Both the position numbers and the translations under genes were made by a program. DNA of 64,000 nucleotides from Pseudomonas sp. PDM15. GTDB taxonomy: Bacteria > Pseudomonadota > Gammaproteobacteria > Pseudomonadales > Pseudomonadaceae. How positions within the stretch are numbered: the stretch's first letter is position 1; every line of letters begins with the position of its first letter. The stretch covers positions 186,001-250,000 of the forward strand of contig NZ_JACVAA010000006.1 in NCBI RefSeq assembly GCF_014851565.1. Reading direction: 5' to 3'. The notes below the pieces were generated by a model. It made no database searches. It saw only the letters and a program-made list of their open reading frames with translations, and was not told the origin of the DNA. Below are positions 25,093 through 33,426 of this stretch, piece after piece.

Positions 25093-27153
25093 ATGCTGCG
25101 TACCCTTCCCCTGATCGGCCTGCTGCTGGCCGCCGGCCTGGCGCGGGCCGAACCGCTGCCGCTGCAGAGCCTGTTGGCCGGCCTCGACGACAGCGCCGTG
25201 GCCCGTGCCGGGCGTGCCGAGCAGGACGCCCTGGCGGCCCAACGCGAGCAGCGCGAAGCCGAGTCCGGCTGGCAGTGGTATTCCGCCGCCAGCACCGGCC
25301 ATTACCGCGAGTTGATCACCGAGGACGTGCGTGACGACTACTACGGCCGAGACCTGGCCCTCGGCGTGCGCCACCCGCTGCTCGGCAGCCTGCGCCGCCA
25401 GGTGCAGGCGGTCGAGGCGGTCGAGCTGGAGCAGCAGCGCCAGCAGGCCCGCGGTCTGCTGCGCCGCGCCGAGCAGCGCCTGGCCCTGCGCAGCGCCTAT
25501 GCCGACTGGTGGCGCGCCGAGCAGGAGCAGCGCTGGTGCGGCGACCTGCTGCCGGCCGCCCGCGAGGCCCGCGCGCGCCTGCAGCGGCGCCAGAGCGAGG
25601 GCTGGCTGCTGGCCTCCGAGGCGCGCCTGCAGCAGGGCCAATGGCAGTTGCTGGAGCGCCGTTGTCAGCGCGCCCCGGAGCTGGTTGAGGAGACCCGCGC
25701 GGCCCTCGCCGGTATCGCCGGCCAGGCCATCGACGCCCAGCAGCAGGCCGAGGCCGAACCATTGGCGCCGCAGATGCGTCCGCTCGCCGCCTGGCAGCAG
25801 GCGCTGGACGACCACCCGCGCCTGCGCGAGCGCCAAGACGAGCTGCGCCAGGCCGAACGCAATCGCCAGTCGCCCTGGTATTCCGCAGTGGATTCCAGCT
25901 TCAGCCTGGCGCAGAGCTACGAGGACCGCAGCGGTGCGGACAAGCCCGGCGATGGCCTGGTGGCCAGCATCAGCCTGTCGGCGCCCTTCGACCTGCTGAG
26001 CTATGGCAAGGCCCGTGGCCGTGAGGGCGAGGCGCGCCACCAGGCCGCGCTGGCGCGCCTGGAGGCCGAGCGCGAGCAGCTGCTGCTCGGCCTCGGCCAG
26101 GCCCTGCGCGCCCAGCGCACGGCGATGGACGAGCTGAGCGGCGCCCGCGAGGAGCTGAGCGCGGCCCAGCAGGCGCGCCACGAACAGGGCCTGCGCCGCG
26201 ATGCTGAGCTGGAGCGCGGCGTGCAGGGCGAACTGGCCGCCGAGCTGGGCCATTATGGCGCCGGCCTGCGCCTGATTGCCGCCTGGCACGCGGCCTGGCT
26301 GCGCGAGGCGGCGCTGCGCCTGTTCGTCGAAGACGATGGCGCGTTGGCCAGCCTGTTCGGCGACGCTCGTGAGCGCTGGAGTCTGGCGGCTGTCGCTGCC
26401 GGCGAATGGAGCCAGGGCGTGTATGTCTGGGACAGCCGCCGCCTGCTGCAGGCTTCCAGCCGCCGCGCCGAGCTGCGCGACCTGCGCCGGGCCGGCATGC
26501 AGCGCATCTATGTCGGTCTGTCCGCCGCCCAGGTGGCGGATATCCCGGCCCTGCGCCAGCGCCTGCAGAGCAGCCTCGACGAGGCGCACGGCCAGGGCCT
26601 GCAGGTCGGCCTGCTGCTGGGCGATCCGGCGTGGATCGAACCGGCCGGGCGTCAGGGGCTGCTGAACCTGCTCGGCCAGCTGCAGGGCCTGCCGTTCGAT
26701 GCCCTGCACCTGGATCTGGAAGTCGAGCAACTGGGTTGGCCGGTACCGGACAGCCGCCTGCAGGGCTGGCTCGACACCCTGGCCGCAGTGGCCAGCCTCA
26801 ATCCCTGGCCGCTGGAGCTGTCCAGCCACCACCGCTGGTTCGCCGAGCCGGCCGCCGGGCAGACCTGCGTGCCCTGCGCCCTGCCGCAGCGCGGCGTGCA
26901 GCAGGTCAGCTTGATGATCTACACGCGCAATGCCGAACGCAGCGCCGAGCTGGCCGAGCAAATCGCCCAGCGCTGGCCGGCCCTGCGCTTCCGCCTGGCG
27001 CAGAGCGTCGAGCCGCAGCTGTCCGCCGAGGAGAGCTGGGCCGGCGTGTCGCCCCGTCAGTTACAGCAGCAGGTCGAGCGTTGGCGCGTGCGCCTGCAGC
27101 CGGTGGGTGTCACCGGCATCGACTGGCAGGACTGGACCCATTACCCGCACTGA
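25093..27153 (+). CDS. TolC-like outer-membrane protein fused to TIM-barrel domain
   Basis: The 686-residue protein has a signal peptide (cleavage near ARA, residue 19) and a TolC-type outer-membrane efflux region over about residues 20-430, with long Ala/Gln/Arg-rich coiled helices and two internal beta-rich stretches (near 60-95 and 265-305). From about residue 440 a separate domain shows eight strand-like segments in order: GVYVWD, RIYVGL, LQVGLLLGD, ALHLDLEVE, LELSSHH, QVSLMIYTR, FRLAQSV and VTGIDW. This is a TIM-barrel pattern, with D541 and E543 at a strand end and H579-H580. A glycan hydrolase or binding role is inferred. I know of no named protein with this fusion. It starts immediately after the glycosyltransferase stop. 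Confidence 0.78.
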   Translation: MLRTLPLIGLLLAAGLARAEPLPLQSLLAGLDDSAVARAGRAEQDALAAQREQREAESGWQWYSAASTGHYRELITEDVRDDYYGRDLALGVRHPLLGSLRRQVQAVEAVELEQQRQQARGLLRRAEQRLALRSAYADWWRAEQEQRWCGDLLPAAREARARLQRRQSEGWLLASEARLQQGQWQLLERRCQRAPELVEETRAALAGIAGQAIDAQQQAEAEPLAPQMRPLAAWQQALDDHPRLRERQDELRQAERNRQSPWYSAVDSSFSLAQSYEDRSGADKPGDGLVASISLSAPFDLLSYGKARGREGEARHQAALARLEAEREQLLLGLGQALRAQRTAMDELSGAREELSAAQQARHEQGLRRDAELERGVQGELAAELGHYGAGLRLIAAWHAAWLREAALRLFVEDDGALASLFGDARERWSLAAVAAGEWSQGVYVWDSRRLLQASSRRAELRDLRRAGMQRIYVGLSAAQVADIPALRQRLQSSLDEAHGQGLQVGLLLGDPAWIEPAGRQGLLNLLGQLQGLPFDALHLDLEVEQLGWPVPDSRLQGWLDTLAAVASLNPWPLELSSHHRWFAEPAAGQTCVPCALPQRGVQQVSLMIYTRNAERSAELAEQIAQRWPALRFRLAQSVEPQLSAEESWAGVSPRQLQQQVERWRVRLQPVGVTGIDWQDWTHYPH

Positions 27154-27160
27154 GCCTTTC

Positions 27161-28195
27161 ATGAAGATCCGTTTCAGCAGTTCGAAGGAACAACAACCCA
27201 CCCAGGACCACGGCCTGCAGGTGCTCTACGCGCCCGGCAAGCGCCTGGCCTTCAAGCTGCGCTGGTACCTGATCCTGCTCGCCGTCACCAGTCCGCTGCT
27301 GTGGCTGGTCGGCCGCGCGCTGCTCAGCGTCTGGCTGATCGAGGCGCCGGCCCAGCTGCAGCTGACCACCAGCGAGCTGCGCGCCCGTGAGCCGGGCCAG
27401 GTGCAGCAGGTGCTGGTGCGCCCGGGCGAGCGGGTGACGTCCGGACAGGTGTTGGTGCGCCTGGACAACCCGGAGTGGCGCGCGCGTCTGGCATTGCTGG
27501 CCGAGCCGCCGGCGCCGCCGGTGGTGCCCACCGATGACGCCTTGGGCGCCCGTGAGCGCGACACTCTGCAGCGTCTGCTGGTCAGCGCCGAGCAGCGCTT
27601 GCGGCAGCTTTCCGGCCTGCAGGCGGCCGGCGCCGCCACGCGCGGCGAGGTGCAGGCGGCGCGCGATGAACGCGATCGTCGCCAGCGCGACCTGCTGCAG
27701 TTCGAGCGTCAGCAGCGGGTGGTGACGGTACCGGACGCCGGCGAGCAGCAGCGCCTGCTCGAGCGCGCCTGGCTGCAGGCGCGTCTCGAGGGCCTGACCT
27801 TGGAAGCCGCGGCGCCCGGCGTGGTCAGCGAGGTGCTGGTGGCCGAGGGCGAGAATGTCGGCCCGGGCACCCTGCTGCTGCGCCAGCACCGCCTGGACGA
27901 GGCTCAGCTATGGGTTTATCTCGACCCGCGCGACGCCGAGTACGCCGTGCCCGGCCAGCGCTTCCGCCTGCTGATGCCCGACGGCAGCCGCCTACCGGCA
28001 GAGGTGATCCGCCGGGTCGAGGACACCATCGCAGTGCCGGCCGAGCTGCAGCCGGCCTTCAGCGCGCCGAGCCGTCACCTGCGAGTGCTGGCGCGCCTGC
28101 AGGGCGAGTTGCCGGAGCAGTGGCGCATCGACCGCCTCGGTCTGACGGCACGCTTCCCGCACCGCTGGGGCTGGCTGAACGCCTGGGCCGACTAA
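27161..28195 (+). CDS. HlyD-family periplasmic adaptor
   Basis: ATG 27161, seven bases after the previous stop, gives 344 residues; the longer open frame runs back into the upstream gene. There is a cytoplasmic tail of about 35 residues, one membrane helix (YLILLAVTSPLLWLVGRALLSVW), then a split lipoyl/barrel-sandwich domain (ELRAREPGQVQQVLVRPGERVTSGQVLVRL and AAAPGVVSEVLVAEGENVGPGTLLL) flanking a coiled-coil hairpin (about residues 130-190), and a beta-barrel region. This bridges an inner-membrane machine to TolC. No ABC or RND pump gene is nearby, so its inner-membrane partner is probably the glycosyltransferase. It converges with yheT, overlapping by four bases. Confidence 0.88.
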   Translation: MKIRFSSSKEQQPTQDHGLQVLYAPGKRLAFKLRWYLILLAVTSPLLWLVGRALLSVWLIEAPAQLQLTTSELRAREPGQVQQVLVRPGERVTSGQVLVRLDNPEWRARLALLAEPPAPPVVPTDDALGARERDTLQRLLVSAEQRLRQLSGLQAAGAATRGEVQAARDERDRRQRDLLQFERQQRVVTVPDAGEQQRLLERAWLQARLEGLTLEAAAPGVVSEVLVAEGENVGPGTLLLRQHRLDEAQLWVYLDPRDAEYAVPGQRFRLLMPDGSRLPAEVIRRVEDTIAVPAELQPAFSAPSRHLRVLARLQGELPEQWRIDRLGLTARFPHRWGWLNAWAD

Positions 28196-29175
28196 CGCCC
28201 GCCAGCTAGCCAGGCGGGAATGCGGCGCTCCAGATAGAACTCCGGCCGCCGCGGCGAGCCGCCGATAAAGCCGACATGCCCGCCGCGTCCGTGCAGCTCC
28301 AGATGGGTGCTGCGCGACAGTTCCTGGGCCTGCGGTACGCTGTGGGGGAAAACGAAGGGGTCGTCACTGGACTGGATGATCAGCGTGCGCGTGCGGATCC
28401 GCTCCAGGTAGTAGCGGCTGGATGCGCGCCGGTAGTAGTCGTCGGCGTCGGCATAGCCGTGCAGCGGCGCGGTGAACCGGCCGTCGAAGTCCCAGAAGGT
28501 GCGCATGCCTTCCAGCGGACCCAACTGCTGCAGTGCCGCCAGGCGTTCGTGATGGCCCTCGTCGGTGAAGCGCTGCTGCTTGTCGCGCACGTAGGCCACC
28601 AGCTCACGCATGAAGTGCGCCTGGTAGACCTTGGAGAAGCCGCGGTCAATGCGTTCGGCGCAGTGGTCCAGGCGGAACGGCACCGACACCGCCACCGCGC
28701 CCTGCAGGCCGGAGTCTGTGCCGCTCTCACCCAGATACTTGAGCAGTACGTTGCCGCCCAGCGAATAGCCCACCGCGTACAGCGGCGCCAGCGGCCGCTT
28801 GGCCTGCAGATGGCGCACCACGCTGACCACGTCCTCGCTGACCCCCGAGTGGTAGCCGCGCGGCAGCAGGTTGGGCTCGCCGGAGCAGCCACGCCAGTTC
28901 AGCGCCACACTGGCCCAGCCCTGGGCTGCCAGTTGCTGCTGCAGGCCGAGCACATAGTGCGAACTGGAGGAGCCGGTCAGCCCATGCAGCACCAGCACCA
29001 GCGGCGCCGTGGCTTCATGGGGGCCATGCCAGTCCAGGTCGAGGAAGTCGCCATCCTCCAGCCACAGCCGCTCGCGTTGCCGTGCAAGCGCAGGTGGTGT
29101 GCGGCAAATCGAGCCGAACAGCGTCTGCAGGTGCGGGCTGGGTAGCCACCAGGCGGGAGAGAAGGGCTCAGGCAT
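28192..29175 (-). CDS. YheT-family alpha/beta hydrolase
   Basis: The 327-residue protein matches the YheT/EMB8 group of cytoplasmic alpha/beta hydrolases: N-terminal PSPHLQTLFGSI, oxyanion region LVLHGLTGSSSSHY, nucleophile S138 in GYSLGGN, late acid in IIQSSDDPFVFP, and histidine in GRGGHVGFIGG. The natural substrate of this group is not established; esterase activity is expected. The stop codon overlaps the HlyD-like gene stop by four bases on the opposite strand. Confidence 0.92.
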   Translation of the reverse strand: MPEPFSPAWWLPSPHLQTLFGSICRTPPALARQRERLWLEDGDFLDLDWHGPHEATAPLVLVLHGLTGSSSSHYVLGLQQQLAAQGWASVALNWRGCSGEPNLLPRGYHSGVSEDVVSVVRHLQAKRPLAPLYAVGYSLGGNVLLKYLGESGTDSGLQGAVAVSVPFRLDHCAERIDRGFSKVYQAHFMRELVAYVRDKQQRFTDEGHHERLAALQQLGPLEGMRTFWDFDGRFTAPLHGYADADDYYRRASSRYYLERIRTRTLIIQSSDDPFVFPHSVPQAQELSRSTHLELHGRGGHVGFIGGSPRRPEFYLERRIPAWLAGGR

Positions 29176-29247
29176 GGGGAGGAGCTCGGACTTCGTACAG
29201 AAGCAGATTAGGGTTTAGCGGGTAGCAGGTGAAGCCCCCGGTAGAGG

Positions 29248-30141
29248 TCAGTCGATCGTGGCGGCCCGCTTCGCTGCTGGTCCCAGTATGCGCACCTGGC
29301 TTTTTCTCGCACCGAAGAATCCGTAGCGCCGGCGCTTCGCAATCTCGAGCTCCAGGTCGAGCAGTTGATCATCGACAGTGACCAGATTGTGGGCCTGTAG
29401 GCGAATGGCGAAAGTGCCTGGTCGAGTCGCATGATGTTTCAGCTCGTCGCTGATGCTATTCAGCATATGTTGGCGGGTTTCAAGAGGGATATCCCGTATC
29501 CCGAGGCCGCGCAGGTGCGACTTGACCTTTACATAACAGCTGTTGATCAGGCTCTGGATCGAGATGTTCTTGATCTCGTGGAAGGTGGTGCGCTCGTCAT
29601 CGGCGTGGGGAATGGGTTCGACGAACTGGTTGGGGTAGTAGGCTGGTTGGGCGTTTCCTTCCTGGGGAAGCCTGGCGTATAGATCGATATCTTCGCCGCC
29701 CCAGCCGCGGAACACTTCGTCGTAACCGCGCGCTGTCGTAAAAGCTGTGCGGGTGCAAAGGAAGGTGCCAGCGATCTCCTGCAGCTGCCGGCCATCAGCC
29801 AGACTAGGTCGATAGAAGCGTCCGTCCTCAAGACTCTGGCGCATCCAATCCAGCCAACCGCTTTTCACCTTGATATCGGCATCGATGAAGCACAGCCAGG
29901 GGGCCGAAGAATGAGCGGCGCCGATATTGCGAGCGCGGGGCAGGCAGAAGCCGGGGTCATCGTTGACCCGGATGACTTTGACTTCTGGGTAATGCTCTTC
30001 GACCCAGTTCCCCGTGTTGTCAGGGCATCCGTAATCCACCAGAATTATTTCCGCCGGTGACTCCGCAGTTATTGTCGGCAGTGTCTGCTGTATATGGTGC
30101 AGGCGGCCTTTGCAGGTGGTCACGAAGGCTATCGGATACAT
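29248..30141 (-). CDS. Family-2-like glycosyltransferase
   Basis: The 297-residue soluble glycosyltransferase has a GT-A fold: IAFVTTCKGRLHHIQQTLPT at the start, IILVDYGCPDNTGNW, and the metal-binding DADI motif (CFIDADIKVKSGWLDW). A later GWGGEDIDLYARL motif resembles the acceptor-side ED of galactosyl- or GalNAc-transferases. No membrane segment is present. GC content is visibly lower than in flanking housekeeping genes. It is divergent from the UDP-glucuronate decarboxylase with only 20 bp between the start codons. The sugar and acceptor are unknown; polysaccharide or protein glycosylation is likely. Confidence 0.85.
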   Translation of the reverse strand: MYPIAFVTTCKGRLHHIQQTLPTITAESPAEIILVDYGCPDNTGNWVEEHYPEVKVIRVNDDPGFCLPRARNIGAAHSSAPWLCFIDADIKVKSGWLDWMRQSLEDGRFYRPSLADGRQLQEIAGTFLCTRTAFTTARGYDEVFRGWGGEDIDLYARLPQEGNAQPAYYPNQFVEPIPHADDERTTFHEIKNISIQSLINSCYVKVKSHLRGLGIRDIPLETRQHMLNSISDELKHHATRPGTFAIRLQAHNLVTVDDQLLDLELEIAKRRRYGFFGARKSQVRILGPAAKRAATID

Positions 30142-30161
30142 AAGTAATCTCAGGGTCGACT

Positions 30162-31100
30162 ATGCGAGTGCTGGTAACAGGCGGGGCGGGATTTATTGGT
30201 TCGCATATATGCCGGCGTCTGCTCGAAGATGATCACGAAGTGTTATCGGTGGATAATTACTTCACCGGCAGTCGGCAGAACATCCAAGACCTGTTGAGCA
30301 ATCCTCGCTTCGAGGCCATGCGCCATGATGTGACTTTCCCGCTCTATGTCGAGGTTGATCGCATTTTCAACTTTGCCTGTCCGGCCTCGCCGATACACTA
30401 TCAGCGCGATCCGGTGCAAACAACCAAGACCAGCGTGCACGGCGCGATCAATATGCTGGGCCTGGCCAAGCGGACGGGTGCCCGGATTCTTCAGGCATCC
30501 ACTTCGGAAGTTTACGGTGATCCGGAGTGTCATCCGCAGACAGAAGGTTATTGGGGACGGGTCAATCCCATCGGCATTAGAAGTTGTTATGACGAAGGCA
30601 AGCGTTGTGCGGAAACCTTGTTCTTCGATTATTCCCGGCAGCACGCACTCGATATAAAAGTGGTGCGTATCTTCAATACCTATGGACCAGGCATGCAGTT
30701 GCACGACGGTCGTGTCATCAGCAACTTCATTGTTCAGGCGTTGCGTGGTGAAGATATCACCATCTACGGTGACGGCAGGCAGACCCGCTCCTTCTGCTTC
30801 GTCTCGGACTTGGTCGAGGGTGTAATTGCGATGATGGACAGCCCGGTTGACCTGCCGGGGCCTGTGAATCTGGGCAATCCAGCGGAATGCAGCATCACCG
30901 AGATCGCCGAGACCATCATCGGCCTGTGTGGCTCTACCTCGAAGCTGACCTATATGCCGCTGCCCGAGGATGATCCTCGCCAGCGCCAGCCGGATATCTC
31001 CCTGGCCCGTGAGCGGCTGCATTGGCAGCCCAGGGTCGCGCTTGAGGATGGTCTGCGCGAAACGATCGGTTATTTCCGTGGCGTGCTTGGCCTGAGGTGA
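30162..31100 (+). CDS. uxs: UDP-glucuronate decarboxylase (UDP-xylose synthase)
   Basis: The 312-residue SDR enzyme begins with the NAD-binding GGAGFIG motif (residues 7-13). It follows UXS proteins closely: DNYFTGSRQNI, HDVTFPLYVEVD, CPASPIHYQRDP, TSEVYGDPE with T114/S115/E116, YDEGKR with catalytic Y143 and K147, and RIFNTYGPGMQLHDGRV. It converts UDP-glucuronate to UDP-xylose with NAD recycling. The substrate could come from the UDP-glucose dehydrogenase at the right end of the window. GC is lower than in neighbours, suggesting acquisition together with the adjacent glycosyltransferase. Confidence 0.93.
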   Translation: MRVLVTGGAGFIGSHICRRLLEDDHEVLSVDNYFTGSRQNIQDLLSNPRFEAMRHDVTFPLYVEVDRIFNFACPASPIHYQRDPVQTTKTSVHGAINMLGLAKRTGARILQASTSEVYGDPECHPQTEGYWGRVNPIGIRSCYDEGKRCAETLFFDYSRQHALDIKVVRIFNTYGPGMQLHDGRVISNFIVQALRGEDITIYGDGRQTRSFCFVSDLVEGVIAMMDSPVDLPGPVNLGNPAECSITEIAETIIGLCGSTSKLTYMPLPEDDPRQRQPDISLARERLHWQPRVALEDGLRETIGYFRGVLGLR

Positions 31101-31107
31101 GGTTCGG

Positions 31108-31346
31108 CTAGCGCCGGGGGCGCGCCAGGATTTTCCAGGCGGCAAACAACAGGATCAGCAGGGCCAGGAGGCGTTGGGTGGTCAGGCCGAGCAGCAGGCC
31201 CGGCCTTTCGCGCACACTGATGCGGCTGGCGAGGTCCAGACCGATTCCCGCTCCGTCAGCAGCAAGGGCAGGGCGAGGCCGATCAGCAGCAAGTAGGGCA
31301 GATTGGCGTGAATGAAGTCCCTCAGCGACGAAGGCTGCCTGGGCAT
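31108..31346 (-). pseudogene. Small membrane-protein gene broken by a frameshift
   Basis: ATG 31346 follows the rsmD stop by two bases (TGA-AG-ATG), a coupled start. The frame reads MPRQPSSLRDFIHANLPYLL and a first hydrophobic helix, then loses sense near 31255-31262 and stops at 31182. From the same point another frame continues ADGAGIGLDLASRISVRERPGLLLGL and a second hydrophobic helix, ending ARPRR at 31108. Adding one base at about 31256 (for example CTGGCTG instead of CTGCTG) restores a 79-residue protein with two membrane helices. The gene is therefore either a recent pseudogene or a sequencing error. Function unknown. Confidence 0.65.
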
Positions 31347-31348
31347 CT

Positions 31349-31942
31349 TCAGCCCCGCGCCCACAGCGCGTAATACACCTGCCCGGCCTTCTGCTCGCGG
31401 TGCAGGCGCCAGTTGCCGGGCATGGCCAGGGTCGAGGGGGCGGTCTCGCTTTCGGTGTAGATCCAGGCGTCCTTGGCCAGCCAGCCTTTTTCTTCCAGCA
31501 ACGCGCAGGCTGGTGCCAGCAGGTCCTGGCCGAACGGTGGGTCGAGGAACACCAGGTCGTAGGGGTGGGGCGTCTGGCTTTCCAGATGCTGCAGGGCATT
31601 GGTCTGCAGCAGCTGGCCATTGCTGCATTTCAGCGTGGTGAGTATCTGCCGCAGGCTGGCGATGGCGCTGCTGTTGCTGTCCAGGGCTAGCGCGCTGCTG
31701 GCGCCGCGCGACAGGGCTTCGAGGAACAGCGCGCCGCTGCCCGTGAAGCAATCCAGCACATGGGCGCCTTCGACATAGGGCGCCAGCCAGTTGAACAGCG
31801 TCTCGCGCACGCGGTTGGGCGTCGGGCGCAGGCCGTGGGCCATTGGGAAGCTGAACTGTCGGCTGCGCCACTCGCCTGCGATGATACGCAGCTGGCCGCT
31901 GCCGTTGTGGTCTGCGGGTTTGTTGCCTGGGGACTTGCGCAT
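31349..31942 (-). CDS. rsmD: 16S rRNA (guanine966-N2)-methyltransferase
   Basis: The 197-residue enzyme shows the RsmD pattern: IIAGEWRSRQFSFP at the N-terminus, GLRPTPNRVRETLFNWL, SAM motif I as VLDCFTGSGALFLEALSRGA, and the catalytic motif FLDPPFGQDLL (DPPF). It methylates G966 of 16S rRNA in the 30S subunit. Its ATG overlaps the stop of the upstream M16 peptidase gene by one base, and the frameshifted membrane-protein gene follows after two bases, so the genes form one tight operon. Confidence 0.96.
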   Translation of the reverse strand: MRKSPGNKPADHNGSGQLRIIAGEWRSRQFSFPMAHGLRPTPNRVRETLFNWLAPYVEGAHVLDCFTGSGALFLEALSRGASSALALDSNSSAIASLRQILTTLKCSNGQLLQTNALQHLESQTPHPYDLVFLDPPFGQDLLAPACALLEEKGWLAKDAWIYTESETAPSTLAMPGNWRLHREQKAGQVYYALWARG

Positions 31943-33426
31943 CAGTGCTCCGGCGGGCCGGCCGGTTGTTCGGCGGGCTTGTCGGTGGGTGGGGGCAGCG
32001 GTTTCTGCGCGACCGTGGGGCCGGCGGTGACGATGACCAGCTTGTCGGTCGCCAGGTGCTTGGCCATGGCGGCCTTCACCTGCTCCACGCTCAGACCCTG
32101 CACTTCGCTCATGAAGTCGTCGAGGTAGGTCAGCGGCAGGTTGTAGAAGCCCATGCTGCCGAGCTGTCCGACGATATCGGCGTTGCTCGCGGTGGTCAGC
32201 GGGAAGCTGCCGACCATCTCGCGCTTGGCTTCGTCCAGCTCTTTCTGGGTCGGGCCGTTGGCCAGGTAGTCGCTGAGGATGTCCTGCACCAGCTTTAGCG
32301 TGCCTTCGCTCAGTTCGGCGCGGGTCTGCAGGTTGATCATGAACGGCCCGCGGGCCTGCATGGCGCTGAAGCCGGAATAGATGCCGTAGGTCAGCCCGCG
32401 CTTCTCGCGTACCTCTTCCATCAGGCGGGTGCCGAAACCGCCGCCACCGAGGATCTGGTTGCCCAGCATCAGCGCGGCGTAGTCCGGTTCGCGGCGGTCG
32501 ACGCCGAGCTGGGCCAGCATCAGATGGGTCTGGTTGGACGGGAATTCGATATGGCTGGGACCGGCCTTGGGCTCCTCGGGCTGGGCGATGCGCGGCAGCG
32601 CAGGACCCTTGGGCAGGGAGGCGGAGACCTTGGCCGCGATGGCCTCGGCCTCGGCACGGGACAGGTCGCCGACCAGGGCGATCACCACGTTGCCGGCCGC
32701 ATAGGCCTTGGCATGGAAGGCACGCAACTGCGCCACCGAGATGCCGGGAATCGACTGCTCGCTGCCTTCGCTCGGGTGGGCATAGGGGTGCGTGCCGTAC
32801 AGGCGCTCGAACAGTTGCAGGCCGGCCAGCTTGCCGGGGTTCTGCTTCTGGTACTCGAAGCCGGCCAGCAGCTGGTTCTTGATCCGCGCCAGGGCATCCT
32901 GCGGGAAAGTCGGCTGGCCGACGACCTTGTTGAACAGGGCCAGGGCCGGCTCGCGCTGCTCGGCAGCGCTGAGGCTGCGCAGGCTGGCGATGGCCATGTC
33001 GCGGTAGGCGCCGTTGCCGAACTCGGCACCCAGGCTTTCGAAGCCTTCGGCGATGGCGGTGACGTCCTTGCCGGGCACGCCCTCGTTGAGCATGGCGTTG
33101 GTCAGGGCGGCCAGGCCGGGCACGCCGTCGTCATGGCTGCTGCCAGCGGCGAAGGTCAGGCGCAGGTCGAACATCGGCAGCTGGCGCGCCTCGACGAACA
33201 GCACCTTGGCGCCTTCGGTGGTCTGCCATTGCTGGATATCCAGGGTGCGCTTGCTCGGCGCCTTGCCTTCCAGGGCGGCCAGCGATTCCAGGCCGGTGGA
33301 TGGCGCGGGCGCTTCCGCCAGGGTCGGGGCCTGGGCGCTGCGGCTGGCGATATAGGTGAGCAGGCCGATCAGTAGGATCAGGCCGAGGCCGAGCAGGCCG
33401 TAACGGATGCCGTTGCGTTCGCTCAT
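31942..33426 (-). CDS. M16 peptidase-like protein lacking the zinc motif
   Basis: ATG 33426 gives 494 residues with an N-terminal membrane anchor (GIRYGLLGLGLILLIGLLTYIA). The body is an M16B-type double domain, but at the place of the HxxEH zinc site the sequence is HDDGVPGLAALTNAMLNEG, with no HxxEH. The C-terminal half keeps the substrate-binding R/Y region (EEVREKRGLTYGIYSGF). Such proteins act as the inactive partner of an active M16 subunit, which is encoded just upstream with a four-base overlap (ATGA). It is anchored in the inner membrane and faces the periplasm. Confidence 0.9.
   Translation of the reverse strand: MSERNGIRYGLLGLGLILLIGLLTYIASRSAQAPTLAEAPAPSTGLESLAALEGKAPSKRTLDIQQWQTTEGAKVLFVEARQLPMFDLRLTFAAGSSHDDGVPGLAALTNAMLNEGVPGKDVTAIAEGFESLGAEFGNGAYRDMAIASLRSLSAAEQREPALALFNKVVGQPTFPQDALARIKNQLLAGFEYQKQNPGKLAGLQLFERLYGTHPYAHPSEGSEQSIPGISVAQLRAFHAKAYAAGNVVIALVGDLSRAEAEAIAAKVSASLPKGPALPRIAQPEEPKAGPSHIEFPSNQTHLMLAQLGVDRREPDYAALMLGNQILGGGGFGTRLMEEVREKRGLTYGIYSGFSAMQARGPFMINLQTRAELSEGTLKLVQDILSDYLANGPTQKELDEAKREMVGSFPLTTASNADIVGQLGSMGFYNLPLTYLDDFMSEVQGLSVEQVKAAMAKHLATDKLVIVTAGPTVAQKPLPPPTDKPAEQPAGPPEH

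Noticed and set aside
23794..26961. 1055-codon open frame on the minus strand across the glycosyltransferase and TolC-fusion genes
   Set aside because: It is antisense to two well-supported genes, mirrors their codon positions in high-GC DNA, has no family sequence and no ribosome-binding site.
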